64,000 nucleotides of DNA from Proruminimicrobium sp963666965 (GTDB lineage Bacteria; Elusimicrobiota; Endomicrobiia; Endomicrobiales; Endomicrobiaceae), in NCBI GenBank assembly GCA_963666965.1, contig OY762939.1, positions 310,001 to 374,000 of the forward strand, written 5' to 3'. The notes under the pieces were generated by a model. That model had not been told where the DNA came from, searched no databases, and saw only the letters and a program-made list of their open reading frames with translations. The position numbers and the translations under genes are program-made. Of this stretch, positions 26,401-33,408 are shown piece after piece. Numbering within the stretch: position 1 is the stretch's first letter; each line of letters begins with the position of its first letter.

Positions 26401-27157
26401 GAAATTTTGGTTCGGGATTCATTTCAGTGTTTATTACGGCAAGAATATAAATGCCGTTTGTCGCAAGGCCGCTTATTTCATAAAATCCTTTTGCATCGGT
26501 TTTATATCTTTTATTATTGACAGCTATTTCAACATCGGGAACGCCTCTTCCCATCGACGTAACATACCCTCTGGCATGAATTGATTTTTCAAAATTATAA
26601 ATAACATCGTTGTCCAGTTTGTCTATTTTAAAAGGTTCAAAAGCAAATTTATTGGATTCTACGGTAACGATATAAGGCCCTTCATAAGGAAGATTATCTA
26701 TAAAATACGCTCCGTCGTCATTTGTAAAATATTTGACGGCTCTTGTATTTATCATTAAAACTTCGCCTTTGGACGGCTTGTTGCCTATTATAACTTTTCC
26801 GCTTATTGAATATGTTCTTTCGGAAACAGAGAAATTTTCATTGACTCTGCTTGCAGTAAGACCGGTATAACTTTTTGACTGCGGCGTAAACAGAAAACCT
26901 GCTTTTGAAGGAGTAAGCGTATAACTGCCGCCGGCCGGAAGATTATATGCTATATAATTGCCGTTTCTGTCTGTTTTAACTGTAAATTCTTTTGTTCCGG
27001 TAATTTTTATTTCTATGTCGGTTAAAGGCATGCCCGAAGCGGAAGCTCTGACAAATTTTCCGCTGACCGAAACCTTCTGTTCTTCGGCAGAGCAAAACAC
27101 ACCGGATAAAAACAAATTAACGGCTAAAAATAACGTTATCGCAAGTATTTTTTTCAT
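23414..27157 (-). CDS. Giant secreted protein: Ig-like repeats flanking a long charged helix
   Basis: A 1247-residue protein with a signal peptide (about 1-25). Residues about 28-510 hold six carboxypeptidase-regulatory-like beta-sandwich repeats (pattern SGKV, then TDRNGNY, then a Tyr-rich end). About 515-1145 is an uninterrupted Lys/Glu/Ala-rich helix built from a 29-residue unit (for example AFEESKKKAKEEEALKKEEL and the following nine residues). A last beta-sandwich (about 1160-1247, with TTDKYGYYMIGDLEKN) closes the chain. It has no membrane anchor after the signal peptide, so it should be periplasmic or exported. The matching DNA is a run of near-identical 87-bp repeats. Function unknown. 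Confidence 0.85.
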   Translation of the reverse strand: MKKILAITLFLAVNLFLSGVFCSAEEQKVSVSGKFVRASASGMPLTDIEIKITGTKEFTVKTDRNGNYIAYNLPAGGSYTLTPSKAGFLFTPQSKSYTGLTASRVNENFSVSERTYSISGKVIIGNKPSKGEVLMINTRAVKYFTNDDGAYFIDNLPYEGPYIVTVESNKFAFEPFKIDKLDNDVIYNFEKSIHARGYVTSMGRGVPDVEIAVNNKRYKTDAKGFYEISGLATNGIYILAVINTEMNPEPKFLELKKITQDAENMNFSLSGTIAGNVQINGKPFAGAAVKVVSEDQTEEIKTDKNGNYKTNKLGIYRDYVISISSPGYSFSPESKTIKKLVKNIDGQNFTASVKKIKIYGTVMQGQTPVKDVEVSASGVAKSVKTDIKGAYSFDNLGYEKDFTVSVKSKNIKFVESVKTINKIQENTEVNFSGLLSISGNVSNEGQPFENARINYDFNSFVLSDKNGDYVIDGLMPDKVYTIEISSGVYEFEPANFTTEKLRDKIKDKNFMVKIDPKIKAKQEKFALEEAKRKAKEEEALKKEELKKAALAEKLAKEEAAKQAKEEERLRKEELKKIAEQEKLALEEAKKKTKEEPSKTSAVIEKKKDETLKQDILIPVVVAGTAADDEKSRKEELRKIAEQEKLAFEESKKKAKEEEALKKEELKKAALAEKLAKEEAAKQAKEEERLRKEELKKIAEQEKLAFKESKKKAKEEEALKKEELKKAALAEKLAKEEAAKQAKEEERLRKEELKKIAEQEKLALQESKKKAKSENMNEQRKQEEDLRKEVLPVVADIKDSKEEERLRKEELRKIAEQEKLAFEESKKKAKEEEALKKEEMKKAALAEKLAKEEAAKQAKEEERLRKEELKKIAEQEKLALEEAKKKAKEEALLKQEELKKAAEQEKLAKEEAAKQAKEEERLRKEELKRIEMDAKINLEIKKRLEMQQQIAMQEQAYEQEEARKKELQEKIDFEKEKNRQQEQERLKNEELKRLEEQQQEQERLRLEEVKKSALNEQLAKEEAAKQAKEEERLKKEELKKIAEQEKLAKEEEKKRAKEEERLKKEELKRIAQQEKLAKEEEKKRAKEEERLKKEELKRIAQQEKLAKEEEKKRAKEEERLKKEELKKAEQSRKENISEPSQPVTVTSAVEDAAKQQQEKKFSITGRILKGRYGVPKIQIKLLSEGKSEVFTTDKYGYYMIGDLEKNKDYVVTVVSDTNILNISPKSRVYKNIERDFTNDNYYVVTTDK

Positions 27158-27223
27158 ATCCCGCTTATTCTATTATATTTAACTTACTTTTTCAATAATT
27201 TTTAACAAAAATCTTGCTTAAAT

Positions 27224-28102
27224 TTAAAGACTTCTTAAAAAATCGTTTCTGAGCATGCTTTTATCCGAATATTCTATAACTTTATTGAGCATGTTTATGA
27301 CATTTTGTCTGTCTTTCGGGAATCTTGCGCTTATCGGGACATAGTTCGACGCGTGGTTTGAAAAAAACAAACACGGAAAGTCTTCCAATTTTTCAATTAT
27401 TATTTTTAATTCTTTTAAAATTCCGAATTCTTTTACCGTTTCAAATTCTTTTTTAAGACACATTTCGTATAAAGGGGTATTTTTTGCAACCATTAAAGTC
27501 AAAGCGGCTATCTGTTCAGGCCTTGCTTTATTTAAAATCAAAGCCGTATTTTCCGCATGCTGTTTTGAAAATTTAACGCCTCCCAGCCCTAAAATAACGG
27601 TAACATTTGATTTTATTGACGCTTCTTTCAGTTTTAAGACGGCGCCGGCATTCTGCTCGGCAGAGCCGTATTTTTTTATCAGCCTGTAAACTTGTTCATC
27701 GCCCGTTTCAAAACCTATATAAACAAGCGACATTTTTCTTGCACGGAGTTCTTTGAGCTCGTCGTGCGTTTTAAACTCTATTGATTTAACGGAAGCGTAA
27801 AGAGATATTCTTGAAACGTATTTAAACGCGGAAATAATTTTGTCGAAAATTCTTATAAGGTCTTTCTGCGGAATTATCAGCGCGTCGCCGTCGGCAAGAA
27901 ATACTTTGCGGACATAAGGATAATATCTGCCCGCTTTTTCTATATCGGCTTCTATTTCTTTAACGTCTTTTATTTTGAATTTTTTATCTTTATAAGCAGG
28001 GCAGAAAACGCACGCATTGTCCGAACAACCCAGCGTAATCTGCAGTATTAAACTGTCGGCCTCGCTCGGAGGCCTGATGACTGTTCCGCTGTAAGAAAGC
28101 AT
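27224..28102 (-). CDS. Radical SAM protein, CX4CX2C type
   Basis: A 292-residue radical SAM enzyme. The cluster motif lies in LQITLGCSDNACVFCPAYKD and has CX4CX2C spacing instead of the usual CX3CX2C. This variant is known in a family common in anaerobes that also carries a GCSxNxCxFC pattern. Downstream motifs include VFLADGDALIIPQ and LVYIGFETGDEQVY, matching the barrel and SAM-contact regions. The substrate is unknown. It abuts the upstream TPR-like membrane gene by one base. Confidence 0.85.
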   Translation of the reverse strand: MLSYSGTVIRPPSEADSLILQITLGCSDNACVFCPAYKDKKFKIKDVKEIEADIEKAGRYYPYVRKVFLADGDALIIPQKDLIRIFDKIISAFKYVSRISLYASVKSIEFKTHDELKELRARKMSLVYIGFETGDEQVYRLIKKYGSAEQNAGAVLKLKEASIKSNVTVILGLGGVKFSKQHAENTALILNKARPEQIAALTLMVAKNTPLYEMCLKKEFETVKEFGILKELKIIIEKLEDFPCLFFSNHASNYVPISARFPKDRQNVINMLNKVIEYSDKSMLRNDFLRSL

Positions 28103-28540
28103 TTATATATTTTTAAACATCTCTTCCAGTGTTTTTATATTTTTTTCAGTTTGGTCGGCAAGTTCGCCGTTTTGTATTTTTTTGTATGTATCGCGTGCTT
28201 CTTTAAATAATGACAACGCTTCATTAAAATCAATAATATCTTTTGTGCGTTCAAATCTTTTTGAAAAACAAAGGCCCTTATTGTTATTAATTTTTGCGGC
28301 AAGAACCATATTCTTACCGTCTTTCATGGACGAACTGATTTTTGCGTACGCTTTTTCGTAAAGTTTTATAGCCTCTTCATAGTTGTCAGCTGCGACCATC
28401 CTTTCCGCTTTTGAAATTGTCCTTGCTATATACAATCTGTTATAAGCGCCCGCCGCATACGAAAAAACATCCGCCAGTACTCCGGATAAAACCAGTCCGG
28501 CCACGAATCCGACGATAATCGTCAAATAAATATTTTTCAA
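28103..28540 (-). CDS. Membrane-anchored TPR-like protein
   Basis: A 145-residue protein with one N-terminal helix (about residues 5-32, LTIIVGFVAGLVLSGVLADV) and a soluble region with TPR-like helix pairs (AADNYEEAIKLYEKAYAKIS and NEALSLFKEARDTYKKI). It is probably inner-membrane bound, soluble part outside. It sits between a radical SAM gene and an envelope repeat protein with no gaps, so it is co-transcribed with both. No specific function is evident. Confidence 0.65.
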   Translation of the reverse strand: MKNIYLTIIVGFVAGLVLSGVLADVFSYAAGAYNRLYIARTISKAERMVAADNYEEAIKLYEKAYAKISSSMKDGKNMVLAAKINNNKGLCFSKRFERTKDIIDFNEALSLFKEARDTYKKIQNGELADQTEKNIKTLEEMFKNI

Positions 28541-29011
28541 TTAGAAACTGAAGTTAACAAATACAAATACCGGCAAAAATGTCGGGTTATTCTTTATTAT
28601 GTTTACAAGACCGATCTGAACACCTTTCATTGTTTCGGTGTAGTTTACAAAACCCCACTGAAGACCTTTCATATCTTTTGTCTTATTTACAAAGCCGAGC
28701 TGAACGCCCTGAAACTGGTCTGCAAAGTTTACAAAGCTCCACTGAACGCCCTGTCCGTCTTTCGTGCTTGATACAAGAGCTGACTGCAATCCTCTGAACT
28801 TATCAGCCTGTGCATAAATAAACGCAAGCTGGACTCCGTCTACTGACTGAGTTTCTGTTCCTATCGCAAGTTCAAGTCCGCCTGTATAATCTTCATTAGG
28901 AACGCATATATCTCCCCACAATGAAAGCTTAATAACCTGTGCCTGAGATATTGAAACAGAGCAAGTCAAAATAGCAGCTACTGCAATCAATCCTAAAAAT
29001 ACTTTTTTCAT
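28541..29011 (-). CDS. Surface repeat protein with GLQxGxVN repeats
   Basis: A 156-residue exported protein from ATG 29011 (MKKVFLGLIAVAA), which has an AGGAG-type site; an upstream in-frame ATG would add a 13-residue basic leader. Signal peptide 1-24. The rest carries short tandem repeats of the form G-V/L-Q-x-x-F-V-N about 15-16 residues apart (GVQLGFVNKTKDMKGLQWGF). It resembles the LA_2272-type surface repeat family described from Leptospira. The repeats probably form a beta-solenoid or small barrel. Role unknown. Confidence 0.75.
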   Translation of the reverse strand: MKKVFLGLIAVAAILTCSVSISQAQVIKLSLWGDICVPNEDYTGGLELAIGTETQSVDGVQLAFIYAQADKFRGLQSALVSSTKDGQGVQWSFVNFADQFQGVQLGFVNKTKDMKGLQWGFVNYTETMKGVQIGLVNIIKNNPTFLPVFVFVNFSF

Positions 29012-29079
29012 TCTTTTTCTCCTTTTTATACCGCAATATATTTTTAACATAAAAAACCAAACTATTTCTCAGCAATCGG

Positions 29080-29397
29080 CTATTCGCCGTAAACCGTCAC
29101 GGTAAAAGTCGAGTAAAATCCGAGAATTGACGTAGAATGATAATCTACATGGTGTATTCTCGTAATGCCGGCGCTTTTTGCAGCCGTTTCAATGCTTGCA
29201 TCTCCCTGAGCAAATAAACCCATAACAGATGTAGCAATACCTTTTCCTACTTTAGATTTGCCTGAATTTGAAGTAACAGCTTCAGGAGCCTTAACATCCG
29301 TGTAAATCAGTCCCATGACCGGAGTTTTAACTGTTGCGCAGCTTGAAACCAAAACAGCCGTTGACAAAAACAATGCAGCAAACAAAAACTTTTTCAT
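29080..29397 (-). CDS. TRL-like lipoprotein
   Basis: A 105-residue protein with a lipobox signal peptide (LSTAVLVSSC, Cys at about residue 20), then TPVMGLIYTDVKAPEAVTSN and GKGIATSVMGLFAQGDASIE, ending in THYHST-like VDYHSTSILGFYSTFTV. This pattern fits the TRL-like family, small lipoproteins of unknown role widespread in diderms. It lies 68 nt upstream of the surface repeat gene and 18 nt downstream of engB. Confidence 0.8.
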   Translation of the reverse strand: MKKFLFAALFLSTAVLVSSCATVKTPVMGLIYTDVKAPEAVTSNSGKSKVGKGIATSVMGLFAQGDASIETAAKSAGITRIHHVDYHSTSILGFYSTFTVTVYGE

Positions 29398-29415
29398 TTC
29401 CTTTTTTCACCCCCG

Positions 29416-30003
29416 TTATTTTAATAATAAATTTCCGACATCATTTATTAACACGCCTATTCCTGCCTGCGTTTTTGCGCTTACGCTGAAAATATCTTTA
29501 GGCGATATTTTCAGATATTGTGAAACTTGATTTTTCAATTCTTCCAAATTTAAATTCGGTATTTTATCGGTTTTATTAACGACTATTTTAAAATTTACTC
29601 CCAGAGACTGAACCCAGCCGAGCATCATGACGTCAAGTTCTGTCGGTCCGACAAGTCCGTCAACAAGTATGTATATATTCCTTAAGTTTTTTCTGGTTGT
29701 AATATATCCCTCTATCATTTCCTTCCATATTTTTTTCTCTTCATCCGATACTCTGGCAAAACCGTATCCGGGCAAATCGACTATCCATCTTCCTTTTGAG
29801 GGAGTAAAAATATTTATAGCCCTTGTTCTTCCGGGAGTTTTTGATGTTCTTGCAAGATTCTTTTGGCCGCAAACGGCATTGATAACGGAACTTTTGCCCA
29901 CATTTGATCTGCCGACAAAAGCGACTTCGCAAATGCTGGCAGGCAGTTTTGCGGGTTCCGTAGACGATATAAAAAAAGATGTATCCGTAAGTTTTACAGT
30001 CAC
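29416..30003 (-). CDS. engB: Ribosome biogenesis GTPase EngB (YsxC/YihA)
   Basis: Essential GTPase acting in 50S subunit assembly. The 195-residue protein has G1 GRSNVGKSSVINAV, a following RTSKTPGRTRAINIF, G3 DLPGYGFA and G4 NKTDK. Length is normal for the family. It starts 1 nt after the BI-1 family gene stop. Confidence 0.95.
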   Translation of the reverse strand: MTVKLTDTSFFISSTEPAKLPASICEVAFVGRSNVGKSSVINAVCGQKNLARTSKTPGRTRAINIFTPSKGRWIVDLPGYGFARVSDEEKKIWKEMIEGYITTRKNLRNIYILVDGLVGPTELDVMMLGWVQSLGVNFKIVVNKTDKIPNLNLEELKNQVSQYLKISPKDIFSVSAKTQAGIGVLINDVGNLLLK

Positions 30004-30004
30004 A

Positions 30005-30712
30005 TTAATCTCTCAGCTTTGTTAACAGTCTTAATATTTCGATATACAGCCATACCAAAGTCACCATAAGCGCAAACGCTCCGTACCATTCCATATATTT
30101 TGGAGCTCTCATCAGCACTCCCTTTTGTATAATATCAAAATCTATTATGAGGTTTAAAGACGCTACCACCACTACAAAAATGCTGAATAAAATTCCGTAT
30201 ACGGAAGAAGAATATATAAGCGAAATTCCGGCTCCGCCGAATAAAGAAATAACCATGCTTACCAGATAAAGAAGAACTATCGCCATTGTCGATACGCCGA
30301 CTACCGCATAAAATTTATTTGTAGCTTTTATATAACCGGCTTTAAAAGCAAAGAGCATGCAGAACAAAACGCTTATCGTAAGAAAAACGGCATTAACCGC
30401 TATTCCGGGATAAGATTTTTCAAACATAAGCGTAATAGTGCCCATAAAAAGACCTTCACAAAATGCATAAACCGGAGAAGTCCACGGCGCAAGATTCTTT
30501 TTGAAAGCCGTAACTAAGGCTAAAATAAAACCTGCTATCACCAAAGGCCATACAAAAGGAGCCACAGCCGCGGGATAAACCCATCCGAGATAAGCGCCAA
30601 CCGCCAAAATCGCCCACAGCAAAAGACTTTTATTTAAAGTCCCCTTTATAGTCATTGTTTCCTGGCCATAGCCCGGTACGCTGAAAGTATTACTTCCCAA
30701 TACAGGATTCAT
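30005..30712 (-). CDS. Bax inhibitor-1/YccA family membrane protein
   Basis: A 235-residue protein with seven predicted transmembrane helices. The start MNPVLGSNTF (ATG 30712) has a GGAGG site and makes a 23-nt overlap with the upstream Nudix gene. The family includes YccA, an FtsH modulator, and BsYetJ, a calcium leak channel. A conserved acidic residue near the end (LIIDFDIIQKG) matches the Asp pair used as pH sensor in BsYetJ. The function here is not known. Confidence 0.85.
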   Translation of the reverse strand: MNPVLGSNTFSVPGYGQETMTIKGTLNKSLLLWAILAVGAYLGWVYPAAVAPFVWPLVIAGFILALVTAFKKNLAPWTSPVYAFCEGLFMGTITLMFEKSYPGIAVNAVFLTISVLFCMLFAFKAGYIKATNKFYAVVGVSTMAIVLLYLVSMVISLFGGAGISLIYSSSVYGILFSIFVVVVASLNLIIDFDIIQKGVLMRAPKYMEWYGAFALMVTLVWLYIEILRLLTKLRD

Positions 30713-31160
30713 CTTTTCCTCCGTGCAAAAAATCATTTGCTTTTCTTAATATTTGCTTCTGCGCTTCGTATTTCAGAACGTTTTCGGCTTCGTTCAAAAG
30801 AAACCAGCGGCATCTTTCTATTTCACTGTTTTGTCTGTCGATAAAAACGCTGTCAGTAAAACAAAGATAGTATATAACATTTTTTACGATAATTCTACCT
30901 TTCGTATGAGGAAGAACTCCTATTGTTTTATAAGAATCGGAACACCTGAAGTTTTCGGCAAATTCAATATTCTTTATGCCTGTTTCTTCAAATATTTCAC
31001 GTTTTGCCGTTTCAATTTCAGTTTCATTTTCTTCAACATGGCCTTTGGGAAAGCCCCACTGTCTGTTTTTTGCCGAATAAACAAGAAGAAAAACAATGGC
31101 GCCGGTTTCTTCTTTTTTATAAATGACGGCTCCTACTGATTTTTCGCTGTTGTTATTCAT
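30690..31160 (-). CDS. Nudix hydrolase
   Basis: A 156-residue Nudix protein. The Nudix box is intact in GHVEENETEIETAKREIFEE followed by TGI, after the typical QWGFPKGH. The pattern of an N-terminal SVGAVIYKK and the FPKGH box resembles diadenosine polyphosphate hydrolases (MutT/Ap4A type), which clear signal or damage nucleotides. The substrate cannot be fixed from sequence. It overlaps the BI-1 gene by 23 nt. Confidence 0.9.
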   Translation of the reverse strand: MNNNSEKSVGAVIYKKEETGAIVFLLVYSAKNRQWGFPKGHVEENETEIETAKREIFEETGIKNIEFAENFRCSDSYKTIGVLPHTKGRIIVKNVIYYLCFTDSVFIDRQNSEIERCRWFLLNEAENVLKYEAQKQILRKANDFLHGGKDESCIGK

Positions 31161-31187
31161 GCGTCTATTATATAAAATACCAAAATA

Positions 31188-31219
31188 AAAATCCTCCGTT
31201 TAAAAAAACGGAGGATTTT
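31188..31219 (-). terminator. Rho-independent terminator of 34-residue gene
   Basis: Perfect stem AAATCCTCCGTTT/AAACGGAGGATTT followed by a T-rich run on either strand. It lies 24 nt past the stop of the small lysine-rich gene (minus strand) and 28 nt before the Nudix gene start, so it isolates the small gene. Confidence 0.9.
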
Positions 31220-31242
31220 CTTTTATCGGTAATCTGGATGTT

Positions 31243-31347
31243 TTATTTTTTCTTTTTTGCGACTTTTTTCTTTGCAACTTTTTTTACTGCTTTCTTTACA
31301 ACTTTTTTTACTGCTTTCTTTGCAACTTTTTTTTTGCAGCAAGGCAT
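31243..31347 (-). CDS. 34-residue lysine-rich peptide (histone-H1-tail-like)
   Basis: A short ORF of 34 codons: MPCCKKKV, then alternating Ala/Val and Lys pairs ending in four Lys. Lys makes up 18 of the 34 residues; two Cys lie near the start. A strong AAGGAG site stands 7 nt upstream, with its own TTGATT-17-TATTAT promoter (31428-31456) and a perfect terminator, so it is a dedicated transcript. Composition resembles bacterial histone H1-like (Hc1, AlgP) tails, which bind DNA or RNA. A nucleoid role is inference. Homology cannot be judged because of low complexity. Confidence 0.7.
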   Translation of the reverse strand: MPCCKKKVAKKAVKKVVKKAVKKVAKKKVAKKKK

Positions 31348-31427
31348 TTTGAATCTCCTTTTTTCGTCTCAAAAAGAGACTTTTTTAACATCCAAAAGAA
31401 AGAGCTTTTCCCGCTACTACGTCTAAT

Positions 31428-31456
31428 ATAATAAATCAATTTTAAAAAAAAATCAA
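31428..31456 (-). promoter_or_regulatory. Promoter of 34-residue gene
   Basis: Minus strand TTGATT, 17-nt spacer, TATTAT. Start near 31421 would give a leader of about 75 nt containing a small hairpin (GTCTC/GAGAC at about 31367-31381) just upstream of the ribosome-binding site. Confidence 0.55.
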
Positions 31457-31546
31457 GTGGTAAAATGAAATCTTTCGGCGGAAATCTTTATCCGCGTTAC
31501 ATTTCTCCGTCAGAAATTGGATTTTTTAGAAAAATAAAAATTTTTT

Positions 31547-32461
31547 TTATTTTTCCCCTGAAGTGAAAATTGTAGAAAAACTTTTCCACCACGGCTGTCT
31601 TTTTGCGCCGAGAACTTTAAGGGTTCTGCCTTTTTTAACGTCGGAAATTCCCGTTATTAAATCGGCATACTTAAGGCTGACGCAGAAGTGATTTTGTTTT
31701 TCTTCCACTTTTTCAACCGATACCGGCATCGGAATATTCTCGCTGCCTCTTCTGCCGCCGAGCAAATGTCCGATATAATAGGCAATGTCTCTTGTGTCGG
31801 TTATAATAGCAAGAACAACGTCTCCCGGCATTATTTTTTCTATGCTTTTTCCGCCCATGTCTTCAAGAATTATCGTTTCAAGTTTTATATCTTCCACTGC
31901 CGTGGAGTTTGTCTGGCATGAGCTTGCGATATTTTCATAATTGGGCAGTTTTCTGAATTCTCTCAAAGTAAGTTCTTCGGCGATAATATTAACTTCTATA
32001 TCGTCAAGAACAAAAAATTCTTCGAAAATATTTTTCATTTCGTCGACTGTAAGAATTTTCTGCATATTTAGTCTGCCGCTTACAAAATCTTTAAATTCAG
32101 TATCAATGGTTTTTGTATAATTTTCAATTACGCCCGGCGAAAGCCTGTATGAATAAATCATTTTTTCGAACGAAAACCAGTCTACCGAGACTGATTGTTC
32201 ATAAACAACGGGATTATAAGACATTACGGAGCTGAACCGCAAAAGATCCGAATTTTTATTGTTTGCTATTATGTGGACGAGCCCGAAAATATTTTTCTGC
32301 CTGAAATTTATTTTAGCTTTATAGGCTGTAATGTACTTTAACATTATTCCTATGTTGATTATAGCCTGTTCAAGATTGCCCGCGGCAAGTTCAAGCGCCA
32401 GTCTTGCTTCTTCCTCATTGCAGCCGAAATCTTCCATTAACGCTTTAATATTTTCTGTCAT
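31547..32461 (-). CDS. Conserved hypothetical protein with N-terminal UBA-like domain
   Basis: About 304 residues from MTENIKALM (an ATG two codons earlier is also possible). Residues 1-35 (MEDFGCNEEEARLALELAAG) resemble the UBA/TS-N three-helix fold found in EF-Ts and some bacterial proteins. The rest, including KTIDTEFKDFVSGRLNMQKI and a C-terminal KVLGAKRQPWWKSF, I do not recognise. It overlaps or abuts the xerC stop, so the two are co-transcribed. No membrane segment. Function unknown. Confidence 0.65.
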   Translation of the reverse strand: MTENIKALMEDFGCNEEEARLALELAAGNLEQAIINIGIMLKYITAYKAKINFRQKNIFGLVHIIANNKNSDLLRFSSVMSYNPVVYEQSVSVDWFSFEKMIYSYRLSPGVIENYTKTIDTEFKDFVSGRLNMQKILTVDEMKNIFEEFFVLDDIEVNIIAEELTLREFRKLPNYENIASSCQTNSTAVEDIKLETIILEDMGGKSIEKIMPGDVVLAIITDTRDIAYYIGHLLGGRRGSENIPMPVSVEKVEEKQNHFCVSLKYADLITGISDVKKGRTLKVLGAKRQPWWKSFSTIFTSGEK

Positions 32462-32463
32462 AA

Positions 32464-33408
32464 TCATGTTCTCGGATGTGCCTTATCGTAAACTTTTCTT
32501 AAACTTTCAAGAGTAACGTGCGTATAAATCTGCGTCGTTGCAAGATTTTTATGACCGAGAATCTGCTGGACGGTTCTTATTCCGCAGCCTCTGTCGAGCA
32601 TATGCGTCGCAAAACTGTGCCTTATCGTATGGGGCGAAACTTTTTTAAGGCATCCCGCCTTTATAAACCAGCCGTGCAGAACTTTTCTTGCGCCTCTTGA
32701 AGAAATCCTCAAGCCGTATTTATTTAAAAACATCGGCGAATCAGTTTTGCACGTAAGCCCTGAAGAACGCCTCAGGTCAAGATAATTTTTTATCGCGCCA
32801 AGACATTTGCTCCCTATCGGAACAGTTCTTTCTTTTGAGCCTTTTCCGAACACCCTCAGCGTTTCGGATATTATATCAAGATCTTTTAAATTAAGACTGA
32901 CTAGTTCCTCTATTCTTATGCCTGCCGAATATAAAAGTTCAAGCATCGCTTTGTCTCTTGCGGGAAGTTCCGGCATATCAAGAAGGTTTTCTATTTCATG
33001 TTCCGTTAAAAATACGGGAATTTTTTTATCCTTTTTAGGAGTAGCCATAGCGGCCGCCGGACTTGTCTGTATCTCGGAATTTATTACAAGAAATTTATAA
33101 AAAGCTTTCAATACGGCAAGCTTTCTTCCTATTGAACTTTTTTTAAGATTTTTGCCGTATAAAAAAGCCAGATATTCCCTGATAATCTGTTTGCTGCAGT
33201 TTTTAAGAGCATCGGATTTATCCGGACCTTTAAGAAAACCGGCAAAATCATACATATCCGAAGCATAAGCTCTGGCAGTATGCTCTGAATAATTTCTTTC
33301 GGCGCTTATATACCGCACAAAGCGTTCTATTTCTTGGATTTGGCTTTCTTCTGTTTTCCCGGTTTTTCCGATTTTTCCGGTTTGGCCGGTTTGTCCTGTT
33401 TTATCCAT
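32464..33408 (-). CDS. xerC: Tyrosine recombinase XerC/XerD
   Basis: Site-specific recombinase that resolves chromosome dimers at dif. It has 314 residues from ATG 33408, which has an AGGAA site 7 nt upstream. The SAM-like N-terminal domain (RFVRYISAERNYSEHTARAY) is followed by the catalytic domain with Arg165 (AGIRIEEL), Lys189 (GKGSKERTVP), His260 and Arg263 (HTIRHSFATH), His286 (LGHKNL) and Tyr295 (TQIYTH). The first 82 nt overlap the end of topA in another frame. XerC versus XerD naming is not settled. Confidence 0.93.
   Translation of the reverse strand: MDKTGQTGQTGKIGKTGKTEESQIQEIERFVRYISAERNYSEHTARAYASDMYDFAGFLKGPDKSDALKNCSKQIIREYLAFLYGKNLKKSSIGRKLAVLKAFYKFLVINSEIQTSPAAAMATPKKDKKIPVFLTEHEIENLLDMPELPARDKAMLELLYSAGIRIEELVSLNLKDLDIISETLRVFGKGSKERTVPIGSKCLGAIKNYLDLRRSSGLTCKTDSPMFLNKYGLRISSRGARKVLHGWFIKAGCLKKVSPHTIRHSFATHMLDRGCGIRTVQQILGHKNLATTQIYTHVTLESLRKVYDKAHPRT

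Noticed and set aside
31238..31426. Plus-strand Phe-rich ORF
   Set aside because: It is the complement of the lysine-rich 34-codon gene, which has a promoter, ribosome-binding site and terminator on the minus strand.
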